From Lachnospiraceae bacterium (GTDB lineage: Bacteria; Bacillota; Clostridia; Lachnospirales; Lachnospiraceae), in contig JAGCUO010000127.1 of NCBI GenBank assembly GCA_017962825.1, positions 1-43,016 on the forward strand: a DNA stretch of 43,016 bases, written 5' to 3'. Positions 8,193 to 17,121 of the stretch are shown here, one piece after another. The number at the start of each line of letters is the position of its first letter. Position 1 is the first letter of the stretch. A program made the position numbers and the translations under genes. The notes under the pieces were generated by a model. That model saw only the letters and a list, made by a program, of their open reading frames with translations. It was not told where the DNA came from and made no database searches.

Positions 8193-9505
8193 TGAATATA
8201 ATTTTGCTTTCGGGCGGTTCGGGAAGAAGACTCTGGCCGCTTTCGAATGAAGTAAGAAGTAAACAATTCATTAAAGTATTCAAGTCTCCTTCGGGAGAAC
8301 CCGAATCAATGGTACAGAGAGTTTATCGCCAGATAGTCTCTGTGATCCCTGATGCAGATGTTACCATTGCTTCATCGAAAAGACAGCTTTCTTCCATCAA
8401 AAACCAGCTCGGTGAAAATGTTTCAGTATCTCCCGAGCCTGCCAGAAGAGATACATTTGCGGCTATCGTCCTTGCACTTTCATATCTTACCGATGTGAAG
8501 AAAGTATCCCCGGATGAGCCCGTTATCATATGTCCGGTAGATCCTTATGTAGAGGACGATTATTTCAGGGCGCTCGTATCCCTGGAAAAACTTGTAAGGG
8601 AAAAAGAGGGAATATGTCTGCTGGGAATAAATCCAACGTTTCCCACAGCCAAGTACGGATATATAGTTCCCGTAGATAAGGAAGAGGTAAGCCGCGTATC
8701 CTACTTCAAAGAAAAACCTTCCGAAGAGGACGCAAAACAGCTTATAGAAAAGGGAGCCCTCTGGAATGGCGGAGTATTCGGCGTAAGACCCGGATACATA
8801 CTTAAGATCGCGGAAAAGCTTATAGGATATAAGAGCTACGAAGATCTTCTTGCCAGATATGAAACTGTTGAGAGCGTAAGCTTTGATATAGCAGTTCTGG
8901 AAAAAGAAAACAACATCAGAGTTCTGAGATTTTCCGGTGAATGGAAAGATGTGGGAACCTGGAACACCATGGCGGAGACCATGGATTCTGCATCCTTCGG
9001 AAATGTGGTATTCGGAGGTGAATGCGTAAATACGACCGCCGTAAACGATCTTGATATTCCCGTTATATGCATGGGACTTAAGGATGTGATCGTGGCTGCG
9101 GGACCTGACGGAATCCTTGTTTCGGATAAGCATCAGTCCAGTTATATAAAACCTGTGGTGGATGCCGTCTCCGGAGATGTGAGATATTCCGAGAAGAGCT
9201 GGGGATCTTTTAAGGTCATAGATTCTACAGAGAAATCACTTACCATAAAGGTAACGCTTCTTCCGGGACATCATATGTATTACCACTCCCACGAAAGACG
9301 TGATGAAGTGTGGACGGTGGTTGAGGGTGAAGGCATTTGCATTATTGACGGAGACCGCAGGACCGTGGGACCGGGAGATGTGATAGATCTTCCCGCAGGC
9401 TGCAAACACACCATTATTGCACAGACAAGACTTGAACTGATCGAGGTCCAGACAGGAAGCGAGATCAGTGTATCGGATAAGATTAAATATGAGTACGATT
9501 TTTAA
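8192..9505 (+). CDS. manC: Mannose-1-phosphate guanylyltransferase (ManC/AlgA type) with C-terminal cupin
   Basis: 437 aa. It makes GDP-mannose from mannose-1-P and GTP. The nucleotidyltransferase signature GGSGRRLWPLS is at 8-18 with KQF at 24-26, and EKPSEEDA...WNGGVFG lies in the middle. Residues from about 335 form a cupin (PGHHMYYHSH...DEVWTVVEGEG...PAGCKHTI) as in type II phosphomannose isomerase domains, so a second mannose-6-phosphate isomerase activity is possible. It is somewhat shorter than the 460-480 aa often seen for bifunctional enzymes. It overlaps gmd by one base and overlaps the following membrane-protein gene, indicating a tight operon. Confidence 0.93.
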   Translation: MNIILLSGGSGRRLWPLSNEVRSKQFIKVFKSPSGEPESMVQRVYRQIVSVIPDADVTIASSKRQLSSIKNQLGENVSVSPEPARRDTFAAIVLALSYLTDVKKVSPDEPVIICPVDPYVEDDYFRALVSLEKLVREKEGICLLGINPTFPTAKYGYIVPVDKEEVSRVSYFKEKPSEEDAKQLIEKGALWNGGVFGVRPGYILKIAEKLIGYKSYEDLLARYETVESVSFDIAVLEKENNIRVLRFSGEWKDVGTWNTMAETMDSASFGNVVFGGECVNTTAVNDLDIPVICMGLKDVIVAAGPDGILVSDKHQSSYIKPVVDAVSGDVRYSEKSWGSFKVIDSTEKSLTIKVTLLPGHHMYYHSHERRDEVWTVVEGEGICIIDGDRRTVGPGDVIDLPAGCKHTIIAQTRLELIEVQTGSEISVSDKIKYEYDF

Positions 9506-11129
9506 GAAAAACAAAAACGGATTAATGGCAGATGACAGGGAGATGATAAAGTTCTGTATTCCCCTTGGGCTTTCTTTTGTACTTCTCCTTGTTTTGAACA
9601 TTTTGTGGGGACAGAACTGGATAGATACCGATATGTCCGCCGAGATGGTCTTTTCGGATCTTTTGGGAGATACCGGTCATTACATTGCTTCAGACAATTG
9701 GTATTACTCTACGGAGTTCAGGATCCTTTACACTCAGCTTATCTTTGTTCCTCTCCTTCGTATCATACCGAGTTGGGCCGCAGTACGTGTCATTACCAAT
9801 ATGATCACTTATGTGATCTTGATCCTTTCGTATTTCTTTATGATGAAGGGATATGAGAAAAAGTATGTTGCACTTACTTCGGCAGTGCTTCTTCTTCCTA
9901 TTTCCGAGGCCATTGCTCAGCATGTTCAGATGGGTAATACTTATATGCCTCACCTGATCCTCATGTTCCTTTCGGTGGGCCTTGTAAGGAAGCTTGACAG
10001 AGAAGAATCAAAGAACCTCAGGATCTTATGGTGGATCCTTCTCATAATCTTGAGTATCATCTGCGGAGCTTCAGGTGTCAGGTATTTCCTGATAATCTAT
10101 GCGCCTCTTATTATCACTGCATTTTTGAGGGCATATGTTAAGTGCGGTATTAAAGAGGGTGCACTGAAAAAATGGAGAGAAGAGCTCGGACTCATTAAGA
10201 TTGCGATCATCTCTTCGGCTGCAGCGTTTGCAGGTTATCTTTATAATTCCATCATCATCAGACAGACATACCAGTTTACCACTTATGAGACTCTTTCTTT
10301 TGCGACCATCAATCACGGGATCTGGTATGAGAGAGTAGCATCGGTATTCGGATGTCTTTTGGAGATATTCGGATATATTCCCGGAGGAAGTGTATTATCA
10401 CTTCGCGGCGTTGTTACAATGGTTGCATTTGTCATGATCTTCCTGATGTACGTTCTGGTCAAACGTACATCAGCAGATGTATTCGGCGGATCGGGTGCTC
10501 TTGGCAGGGATGATCCCTATACTACGGAAGATACCGCTGATATGTTCTTCATCCATTATTTCGTATCAGGATTTGCCATAATGGCATTTTTCCTTATATT
10601 TACCGATACGACTCTTACCCCCAGATATTTTTCTACCTGTATCTATATGGCTCTTCCCGTACTTGTCATCTGGCTTATCAGGGAGGGGGATGAGGCCGTA
10701 AGAAAGGTATTTATGATCGTTCTTGCAGGCTGCCTTATGCTTGCCACGCTTAAGATTTCTTATTCCATGGCGACCACGGATAAGAATGCGGCCAGAAGGG
10801 AAGTTGTTCAGCATATTATGAGCGATCCCATGAAGTACGGACACTTCGGATATTCTCTTTTTGCCGATTCAAACGTAATGATGGAACTGTCTGACGGAAG
10901 ACTTACTGTCTTACCGTTAACGGAAGATTTAAGCGACATATTCAGATGGTCCACTGCGGTTTTCTTCCCTGATGAGTTTAGGGAAAGCGTTATGGACAGA
11001 GTTCCTGAGCGGTTCTGTGTTTTACCCGAAGGGACGGATGTTTCATCACTGAATTTGACCGGTACATACCAATACGATTCTACCGTAGCCGGATATGACA
11101 TTTATTGCGGCCCTGTATATGAATTCTGA
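9489..11129 (+). CDS. Polytopic membrane protein, GT-C-like, function unknown
   Basis: About 546 aa with roughly ten hydrophobic helices. After a first helix (near 25-45) comes an extracytoplasmic-looking loop with DTDMSAEMVFSDLL, an acidic first loop of the kind found in GT-C glycosyltransferases and O-antigen-type polymerases. A soluble C-terminal part of ~110 residues follows the last helix. The start is uncertain: ATG 9489 overlaps manC by 17 bases; GTG 9468 and ATG 9525 are also in frame, and none has a strong ribosome site. Its place straight after manC and before another GT-C-like protein suggests transfer or assembly of mannose-derived sugars at the membrane. It could instead be a flippase or a polymerase. 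Confidence 0.8.
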   Translation: MSTIFKKNKNGLMADDREMIKFCIPLGLSFVLLLVLNILWGQNWIDTDMSAEMVFSDLLGDTGHYIASDNWYYSTEFRILYTQLIFVPLLRIIPSWAAVRVITNMITYVILILSYFFMMKGYEKKYVALTSAVLLLPISEAIAQHVQMGNTYMPHLILMFLSVGLVRKLDREESKNLRILWWILLIILSIICGASGVRYFLIIYAPLIITAFLRAYVKCGIKEGALKKWREELGLIKIAIISSAAAFAGYLYNSIIIRQTYQFTTYETLSFATINHGIWYERVASVFGCLLEIFGYIPGGSVLSLRGVVTMVAFVMIFLMYVLVKRTSADVFGGSGALGRDDPYTTEDTADMFFIHYFVSGFAIMAFFLIFTDTTLTPRYFSTCIYMALPVLVIWLIREGDEAVRKVFMIVLAGCLMLATLKISYSMATTDKNAARREVVQHIMSDPMKYGHFGYSLFADSNVMMELSDGRLTVLPLTEDLSDIFRWSTAVFFPDEFRESVMDRVPERFCVLPEGTDVSSLNLTGTYQYDSTVAGYDIYCGPVYEF

Positions 11130-12843
11130 GAGTAATTTTAAACTTCATCTGTTCACGGCTCTTTCCGTCATCATCGTCCTTGCCTTTGATGTCTTTTTTG
11201 CATTTCAAAAAGAAGGCTGGCACATGGATGAAATATTAAGTTACGAGCTTTCAAATTCAGAGTTTACCCCCTGGATAACACCTACCCAGCCCGAGGGAAG
11301 ACTTGAGAAATATTATCGTAACGAGATATATGACGAGCGATTCGGACGCACCGTTTCCAATCTGTTAGATCAGGTAATGGATGTCCTTAAGAGAAGAGGA
11401 TCATCCGTTGCGGCATCTTATACTGCAGATGTCTATGATACTCCTCAGTGGATGACGGAGGATGATATCACCGGGTATGTCACATTCTACGGAACCGATT
11501 CGGTCATTGCGTTATCCGCTTACTACAACACAACGACGGATAATCATCCGCCTCTTTATTTCATGCTTCTTAATATCTTCTCGGCCGTATTTTCCGCATT
11601 TGCGGACGGCGTTCTTTCAGTATGGCCCGGAATAATACTGAACATGATATTTATGGCAGGGTCCTGTCTGATGATCTGCGCATTCTTCAGAGATATTGCG
11701 GGCAGAAAATATCTCGGACCTGTCTGTGCACTTATCTACGGACTTTCTACCGCAGGATTAAATACGGTACTCCTCATCAGGATGTATTCCATGACATCCT
11801 TTTTCTGCCTTGCGTTTACCTATGTTGTTTTCCTCAAACTGTGTAAAGAAGATGAGCCCGGATACAAGAACAGGATCCTTACTATTGTTACGGTTCTTGG
11901 TTTCCTCACACAGTATTTTGTCTGCATTTACTATTTCTTCCTGACTCTTTGTGTGCTGATTTATCTCATAAAGACCCGGAAGACAAAGTTATTGAAAGGC
12001 CTGATCAAATCTCTCGTGATCTCTGCCGTGCTCGGACTTTTACTTTATCCCTTCGTATACCATGACTTCTTCGGAACCTCCATCGGAAATTCCGTAAGAG
12101 AGAGTATGGCCGGTATCGGAGGATATATAGAAAAGATCACCGCCTTCGGAACTTTGGTTGCGGGGGAGTGCGCGGGAAGCGTCGCTGCGTTTGTTGTTTT
12201 GATCATTATTACTGCAATTGCATTTATCCTTGCAGTGAAAACAAAACGTGTAAAAGTATGGGCCGTAGCGCCTGCAATATCCGCTCTCGGATATTTTATG
12301 ACGGTTTCCAAGATCGCACCTTACACCGTGGACAGATATATGATGCCTGTTTTGGGAGTTATCATCCTCTGCCTGGTGATCCCGGTTTCTTTTGTCATTA
12401 GGGTCATTTTAGAGAAATTCCTTGGGGATGACCGGAAGAGAAATGCAGTCGCAGGAATGACCGGAATCATAGTCTGCGCGGCAAGTATAGTGTTTGTTTT
12501 CTTGGTTACCCCCGGTTATCTCTACAAAGGTTATAATGCCCAGCTTCAGATCTCCGAGAGATATGAAGATCTTGATGCGGTGGTGGTATATGAGGGCACA
12601 AGTTTCTATCAGAACGTGCCGGAATTAATGAATTATGACAATTGCCTTTTGGTCAATATTGAAGAACTGCCTGTATTTGACGAGAAATTAAGCGCTCATG
12701 ACGATATCGTGGTGATCGAGGGACCGGGTATCGACAAAGGAGAGGTTCTTACCACTCTGGGCGATATGTACGGTTATTCGTCCGTTACCGTTTTGATGGA
12801 GGAAGGGGTATTCGGAGACAGGGTCTGCCTGCTTTCAAAGTAG
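11119..12843 (+). CDS. GT-C family glycosyltransferase-like membrane protein (GT39/83, PMT_2-like)
   Basis: About 574 aa with ten or more predicted helices. The first extracytoplasmic loop starts GWHMDEILSYELSN, with the Asp-Glu pair expected to be catalytic in GT-C enzymes that use polyprenyl-phosphate sugars. Before the next helices comes DNHPPLYFMLL, the HPPLYF-type motif of the PMT_2/ArnT-like group. Such proteins transfer sugars from lipid carriers on the outer face of the membrane. ATG 11119 overlaps the upstream stop by 11 bases; an in-frame ATG at 11095 adds eight residues and cannot be excluded. It ends with TAG. Acceptor and sugar are unknown; the operon points to a mannose-derived sugar. 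Confidence 0.85.
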   Translation: MNSESNFKLHLFTALSVIIVLAFDVFFAFQKEGWHMDEILSYELSNSEFTPWITPTQPEGRLEKYYRNEIYDERFGRTVSNLLDQVMDVLKRRGSSVAASYTADVYDTPQWMTEDDITGYVTFYGTDSVIALSAYYNTTTDNHPPLYFMLLNIFSAVFSAFADGVLSVWPGIILNMIFMAGSCLMICAFFRDIAGRKYLGPVCALIYGLSTAGLNTVLLIRMYSMTSFFCLAFTYVVFLKLCKEDEPGYKNRILTIVTVLGFLTQYFVCIYYFFLTLCVLIYLIKTRKTKLLKGLIKSLVISAVLGLLLYPFVYHDFFGTSIGNSVRESMAGIGGYIEKITAFGTLVAGECAGSVAAFVVLIIITAIAFILAVKTKRVKVWAVAPAISALGYFMTVSKIAPYTVDRYMMPVLGVIILCLVIPVSFVIRVILEKFLGDDRKRNAVAGMTGIIVCAASIVFVFLVTPGYLYKGYNAQLQISERYEDLDAVVVYEGTSFYQNVPELMNYDNCLLVNIEELPVFDEKLSAHDDIVVIEGPGIDKGEVLTTLGDMYGYSSVTVLMEEGVFGDRVCLLSK

Positions 12844-12855
12844 GACCGTTTGGTG

Positions 12856-12861
12856 TATAAT
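12856..12861 (+). promoter_or_regulatory. Candidate promoter -10 (TATAAT) before the small 12906 gene
   Basis: A perfect TATAAT sits 13 bases after the GT-C stop and 44 bases before the next ATG. The matching -35 (TTTCAA at 12833-12838, spacing 17) is poor, so this is only a candidate for an internal promoter driving the small gene and the PBP. Confidence 0.4.
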
Positions 12862-12905
12862 AATCGTTTAGCGGAGTTTAGAAATACAAGGGCAGGAAGA
12901 GAATA

Positions 12906-13193
12906 ATGGAAACAATTTATTCAGCGCTTAAAGTTAATAACGAGTTCGAGCTTTGTAATGTTTATTCGGAGGAGGCCAAGAACCTTCTTGAGCAGGCACT
13001 TCTCAAAGCGAGGATCTCTTATTATATGAATTATCCCAGAAGAAGACTGTTTGACCGCCATAAGTTCAACGTTATCTTTTGTGTTAACGAGAATAATCTG
13101 GCGGAAGCCGAAGAGATCGTTTTTGAGCTTTTCGGAGAAGAAGATCCCGTGATCAAAATGATCTCACAGAAAAATCCCGTGGATTATCTGTAA
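12906..13193 (+). CDS. Small conserved-looking protein, function unknown
   Basis: 95 aa, soluble, mixed alpha/beta. The pattern (a value that depends on a residue pair, a helix with repeated EEAKNLLEQALLKARI, a strand, then EAEEIVFELFGEE) loosely resembles DUF2007-type putative signal-transducing domains, but I do not recognise it with certainty. It is preceded by a purine-rich GGAAGAG site. It sits 37 bases before the penicillin-binding protein, so the two are probably co-transcribed. Confidence 0.75.
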   Translation: METIYSALKVNNEFELCNVYSEEAKNLLEQALLKARISYYMNYPRRRLFDRHKFNVIFCVNENNLAEAEEIVFELFGEEDPVIKMISQKNPVDYL

Positions 13194-13230
13194 GACGATC
13201 AGGGACCTGAATTAATGTTTGGAGAAAGAA

Positions 13231-14487
13231 ATGGACTACAGCAGAAAAGGCGTCGTTCAGAGAAGACGTCAGTTAAATTCATACGGAGACAAGATCGTCA
13301 GGAAAGTACTCCTGCTTGCGGTTAAGCTGGTACTTGCCGGGATCATTGCGGTTTTTATATGCCTTGCGGCAGGCGGTATCGGACTTTTTAAGTCTATCCT
13401 TGCGGGTACTCCCGTTATCCATATTTCGGATATCATCGCTAACGGTCAGGCTACCATTGTTTATGACGCAATGGGTAATGAGTTCGATCACTATGTAGGC
13501 AAAGATGCGAACAGGATCGAGGTTACCTGGGACGGTATTCCCAGACAGCTTGCTCTTGCATTTGTCGCAAGTGAGGATGAAAGATTCTATGAGCACAACG
13601 GTATAGACTACAGAGGAATGGCCAGAGCACTCTACTGGTTCATCCGTTCCAAAGGAGACGAGACCCAGGGTGCTTCCACCATAACTCAGCAGCTTCTTAA
13701 GAACACCATCTTCGTCGACTGGACGGAAGAGGGTGACAACATGATCAAGAAGCTTAAGCGTAAGATACAGGAGCAGTATCTGGCCATTGAGGTTACCAAG
13801 TCCACCACCAAGGATGAAGTTCTGCTCAGATATCTCAACGCCATCAACATGGGACAAAATACCCTTGGTGTAGAATCCGCATCCCAAAGATATTTCGGAA
13901 AATCGGCAATAGAACTGAATCTTTCCGAATGTGCGGTTCTTGCTTCCATAACCCAGAATCCCTCGTACTATAACCCTATCAAGCATCCCGAGAATAATGT
14001 AAAGCGTCGTAAGAACTGTCTCGATAAGATGCTCGAGCTCGGTTTTATTACCCAGGAAGAGTATGATGAAGCCATTGCGGATACCGATGATGTTTACGAC
14101 AGGATCCAGTATCATGACACCTACATTGCCGAGGCGGATACCCAGGAGGGTAACTATTTCTCCGATTCGCTCTACAGTGATGTTCTGGATGATCTTATAA
14201 ATATAGCCGGATATGACAAGTCTCAGGCAGAGCATATGATAACCAGCGGCGGTCTCAGGATCCAGTCAACCATGGACCCTTACATTCAGGCAATCGTTGA
14301 TGAGGAATTCGCCAATCCCGAGAATTTCAAGTTCAATGATAAATACATGCTGAACTATGCACTTACCATTTTCGATGAGGAAGGAAATCCTCACAATTTC
14401 TCGAAAGAGAATATGATAACCTGGTTTAAGACTACCTACGGTTACAGCAAATATAAGCTGCTTTACAGCTCTACCGAAAACGCATAG
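13231..14487 (+). CDS. PBP1A N-terminal fragment: membrane anchor and GT51 transglycosylase
   Basis: This is the 418-aa product expected if the amber codon terminates. It keeps the membrane helix and the whole glycosyltransferase domain, so it could still polymerise lipid II into glycan strands as a monofunctional enzyme. It stops within the linker between domains (after ...YSSTENA). Confidence 0.6.
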   Translation: MDYSRKGVVQRRRQLNSYGDKIVRKVLLLAVKLVLAGIIAVFICLAAGGIGLFKSILAGTPVIHISDIIANGQATIVYDAMGNEFDHYVGKDANRIEVTWDGIPRQLALAFVASEDERFYEHNGIDYRGMARALYWFIRSKGDETQGASTITQQLLKNTIFVDWTEEGDNMIKKLKRKIQEQYLAIEVTKSTTKDEVLLRYLNAINMGQNTLGVESASQRYFGKSAIELNLSECAVLASITQNPSYYNPIKHPENNVKRRKNCLDKMLELGFITQEEYDEAIADTDDVYDRIQYHDTYIAEADTQEGNYFSDSLYSDVLDDLINIAGYDKSQAEHMITSGGLRIQSTMDPYIQAIVDEEFANPENFKFNDKYMLNYALTIFDEEGNPHNFSKENMITWFKTTYGYSKYKLLYSSTENA

Positions 14488-14589
14488 GCTGCAATTGATG
14501 AATACAGGGCAGCCTGCTTCGAAGAACTGGGACTTGTAGAGACTGAGAATAATTGCGACGAGAGCATTAAGTTTACCGTACAGCCTCAG

Positions 14590-15966
14590 ATGTCCATGGT
14601 CATCATCAATCAGTCTACAGGTGAAGTTGTAGCGGTGGCCGGAGGACGAGGAGATAAGGAAGGAAGACGTACTCTTAACAGAGCGACTACCTCAACCAGA
14701 TCACCCGGATCCGTATTTAAGGTTCTCGCTTCCATCGGCCCCGGACTTGATACCGGAATGGTAACTCTTGCAACCACTTATGCGGATGCTCCTTTCAATT
14801 ACGATACAGGTACCGCTGTTCAGAATACATCAAGGTCCTGCAGTTATCAGAATCTTTCACTCAGATACTGTATCGCATATTCCATGAACATCGTTGCGGT
14901 TAAGAATCTGACTTATATCGGACCCATAACCGGATTTAATTATCTTCAGGAACTGGGATTCTCACATCTTACCGCCGGAAAAGAGATCGGCGGAATGGTT
15001 TATTCCGATATCACACAGTCCCTTGCACTTGGAGGACTTACATACGGTGTTACCAACGAAGAGGTTACCGGTGCATATGCATGTATCGCAAACGGCGGAG
15101 AATTTATCAAACCTCATCTGTATACCACCGTTACCGATTCTTACGGAAATATCATCCTTGATAACTGGGAGCCTAAGAAAAAGCGTGTATTCAAAGAAAC
15201 AACCGCATGGCTTCTTATCGATGCCATGAGATCCTGTGTAGCCTATGGTACAGGTAACAGAGTTAACTTCTACGGAGCCGATATTGCAGGTAAGACCGGA
15301 ACCACATCGGACGGATGGGATCACTGGTTTGTAGGAATGACTCCTTATTACACCGCAGGTGTATGGACCGGATATGATGATAACACCGAGCAGAACTGGG
15401 ATGAGATGCATACCTCGGAGATGCTCTGGAAAGCCATTATGAGCAGGATCCACGAAGATCTCGAATACAAAGAGTTTGAGATGCCGGAAGGAATCGTTGC
15501 CGTAGAGGTTTGTTCCGAGTCAGGTCTTCTTCCCATCGAAGGACTCTGCAACGGAAGTGTAATTACGGAATGGTTTGCGGAAGGAACCGAGCCTCAGTAT
15601 ACATGTGACCTTCACTATGCCGGAATGATCTGCGCATATGACAATAAGATCGCATGTCCCAATTGTCCTTTTGCTTACGAAGGAGTTACGGTATTACCCA
15701 AGATTGACGGATATCATCCGGATCTTTACATGGGTGATCCTTCATTGCAGACAGGTAATACTGTCATCGTGGATAACGGTGACGGAACTCAGACCTTCAA
15801 CGTTCCCGATATGGACCATATGTGTCACCATACCGATGAATGGCTTGCAATCCCCGGAAGTGAAAGCCTTCTTGCTCAGGAAATGGCGGCAATTGAGGCT
15901 GCCAGAGCACAGCACGAAGCCGAAATGGCTGCACTTCAGGGCTTTGTAGCTTCTCAGGACGGCTGA
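14590..15966 (+). CDS. PBP1A C-terminal fragment: transpeptidase domain
   Basis: 458 aa from the first in-frame ATG after the amber codon, and the same frame as the N-terminal half. It holds SPGSVFK, SMN and KTGTT. There is no ribosome site before ATG 14590 and no signal or membrane segment, so a separately made fragment would stay in the cytoplasm and have no access to peptidoglycan. It is functional only if the TAG is read through or is an error. The C-terminus beyond the transpeptidase has Cys-rich CNGSV...CDLHYAGMIC and an Ala/Glu-rich tail. Confidence 0.55.
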   Translation: MSMVIINQSTGEVVAVAGGRGDKEGRRTLNRATTSTRSPGSVFKVLASIGPGLDTGMVTLATTYADAPFNYDTGTAVQNTSRSCSYQNLSLRYCIAYSMNIVAVKNLTYIGPITGFNYLQELGFSHLTAGKEIGGMVYSDITQSLALGGLTYGVTNEEVTGAYACIANGGEFIKPHLYTTVTDSYGNIILDNWEPKKKRVFKETTAWLLIDAMRSCVAYGTGNRVNFYGADIAGKTGTTSDGWDHWFVGMTPYYTAGVWTGYDDNTEQNWDEMHTSEMLWKAIMSRIHEDLEYKEFEMPEGIVAVEVCSESGLLPIEGLCNGSVITEWFAEGTEPQYTCDLHYAGMICAYDNKIACPNCPFAYEGVTVLPKIDGYHPDLYMGDPSLQTGNTVIVDNGDGTQTFNVPDMDHMCHHTDEWLAIPGSESLLAQEMAAIEAARAQHEAEMAALQGFVASQDG

Positions 15967-15995
15967 TGACAGAACGCTCATTTTAGGGCATAATA

Positions 15996-16023
15996 AAACG
16001 GCGGAAGAAATCTTCCGCCGTTT
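15996..16023. terminator. Bidirectional terminator between PBP and the minus-strand gene
   Basis: A perfect 12-bp stem (15996-16007 with 16012-16023) with a 4-nt loop, A/T-rich on both sides (TTTATAAT after it, TTTTATTA on the other strand). It lies between convergent genes ending at 15966 (+) and 16039 (-). Confidence 0.85.
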
Positions 16024-16038
16024 ATAATATAAGGGATA

Positions 16039-16359
16039 TTATTCGTCATCGGGATCAAAGTCAGTTTCTGCTTCGGGATCGAACCCGTTCTTGCGGGCTT
16101 CAATCTCACCGAGAAGTCTTTCCTTGCCGGACTCGGCATTCTTGATAGCCGTAAGATGCTTGATATACTCTGCATCAGGGTTATCTTTGTTCTTCTCGTA
16201 ATAAGCTTTTCCGATGGCTATGAAATTCTTGCGAATGACCTCATCGCAGGTGGTTACCTGAGCCTTAAGACTTGCGATATCCGCAACCTCTTTGGCCTTG
16301 CTTTTAACCTGAAGACCTGCCATATATACAGATTCACCGATTTTTTCAAATACATCCAT
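16039..16359 (-). CDS. Small helical protein, function unknown
   Basis: 106 aa, almost wholly alpha-helical by composition, with a heptad-like Lys/Glu/Ala pattern (residues about 10-85) and a very acidic tail ending DFDPDDE. No membrane segment or zinc ribbon. On the minus strand a strong AGGGGG site precedes ATG 16359, which supports it as a real gene despite its size. Similar short coiled-coil proteins are common in Lachnospiraceae, but no function is known to me. It is convergent with the PBP gene and divergent from the YigZ gene. Confidence 0.8.
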   Translation of the reverse strand: MDVFEKIGESVYMAGLQVKSKAKEVADIASLKAQVTTCDEVIRKNFIAIGKAYYEKNKDNPDAEYIKHLTAIKNAESGKERLLGEIEARKNGFDPEAETDFDPDDE

Positions 16360-16430
16360 AAATGCTGCCCCCTAAATAGTTATTGCTTCATTACTATATC
16401 ATCCGGCGCGGCTTTTGAAAAGGAATAAAC

Positions 16431-17060
16431 TTGGCACTTAACGGTTCATACAATGTAATAAAACAAAACGGAGAAAGCGAGATCGTCGTGACCAAATCAA
16501 GGTTTATCGGAAATCTCGTCAGTGTTTCGACTGCTTCCGAGGCGGAAGAATATATTTCCTCGATCCGTAAAAAATATAACGATGCAAGACATAATTGCTG
16601 GGCTTATATCGTAATGGATGGGGAAATGATCATAAATAAGTGTTCCGATGACGGAGAACCTTCGGGTACCGCCGGAAGACCTATCTTAAGCATCATGGAA
16701 GGCGCAGGTCTTGTAAATGCTGTCTGTACCGTTACCAGATATTTCGGCGGTGTTCTGCTGGGAACCGGAGGCCTTGTAAGAGCCTATTCCGACGCCGCAT
16801 CCGGGGCTTTGGAAAATGCCGTGATCTCTCCCATAAGACGCGGAAAATATATTACATTTACATGTGATTATCCCGATGAGGGCGGTATCAGAAGACTGCT
16901 TGAAAGCGAAGATTTTGCCATCACGGATTCGGGATACACGGATAAGGTTACCATAACCGTGCTGGGTCCCGAGGAAAGAGCAGAGGGTTTAATGGCAAGG
17001 ATCACCGATATGACGGGGGGGAGAGTTGTTCCCGAGTCCGGTGAAAGTGTATATTATTAA
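16431..17060 (+). CDS. YigZ/IMPACT family protein
   Basis: 209 aa, the usual length. The N-terminal UPF0029/IMPACT domain is clear: KSRFIGN, ARHNCWAYIV, DDGEPSGTAGRPIL and VTRYFGGVLLGTGGLVRAYSDAA. The C-terminal ~70 residues match the small DUF1949-like ferredoxin-fold domain. The family is widespread; eukaryotic IMPACT modulates Gcn2, while the bacterial role is not settled (links to translation/ribosome are suggested). The start is TTG 16431, with AAAGGA at 16418-16423 at proper spacing and no better ATG. Divergent from the helical protein gene on the other strand. Confidence 0.92.
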   Translation: MALNGSYNVIKQNGESEIVVTKSRFIGNLVSVSTASEAEEYISSIRKKYNDARHNCWAYIVMDGEMIINKCSDDGEPSGTAGRPILSIMEGAGLVNAVCTVTRYFGGVLLGTGGLVRAYSDAASGALENAVISPIRRGKYITFTCDYPDEGGIRRLLESEDFAITDSGYTDKVTITVLGPEERAEGLMARITDMTGGRVVPESGESVYY

Positions 17061-17079
17061 AGACAATAAAAGCTTCAAA

Positions 17080-17108
17080 TTGACAAATCCCTGAGTCCTA
17101 TATATACT
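17080..17108 (+). promoter_or_regulatory. Strong sigma-A type promoter of the DUF1905-C39 gene
   Basis: Perfect -35 TTGACA at 17080-17085, 17-bp spacer, -10 TATACT at 17103-17108 (5 of 6). The start of transcription is expected near 17115, giving a ~65-nt leader before ATG 17181. Confidence 0.85.
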
Positions 17109-17121
17109 ACAAATCGTAATT

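Larger units (their letters stand above)
13231..15966 (+). pseudogene. Class A penicillin-binding protein (PBP1A-like) interrupted by an in-frame amber codon
   Basis: One reading frame of 912 codons contains all parts of a bifunctional peptidoglycan synthase: cytoplasmic basic tail, one membrane helix (about 25-52), glycosyltransferase domain (GT51) with EDERFYEHNGID holding the catalytic Glu and QGASTITQQLLKN, then a transpeptidase domain with active-site SVFK (in SPGSVFK), SMN and KTGTTSDGWD. A single TAG at 14485-14487 separates the two domains, and the frame is unchanged on both sides, so it is a point change (CAG, AAG or GAG to TAG), not an indel. TAG ends other genes here (12843, 25844, 26957), so it is not simply a sense codon. 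ATG 13231 is chosen over in-frame TTG 13219 because GGAG 13221-13224 precedes it. It may be a true null, a polymorphism, a readthrough product or a base-call error. Confidence 0.8.

Noticed and set aside
13279-14235. 318-codon minus-strand open frame inside the PBP
   Set aside because: Shadow of the GT51 coding frame; low-complexity, no domain.
14485-14487. General reassignment of TAG to an amino acid
   Set aside because: TAG is the natural end of genes at 12843, 25844 and 26957 at the expected protein lengths, so a genome-wide recoding is not supported.
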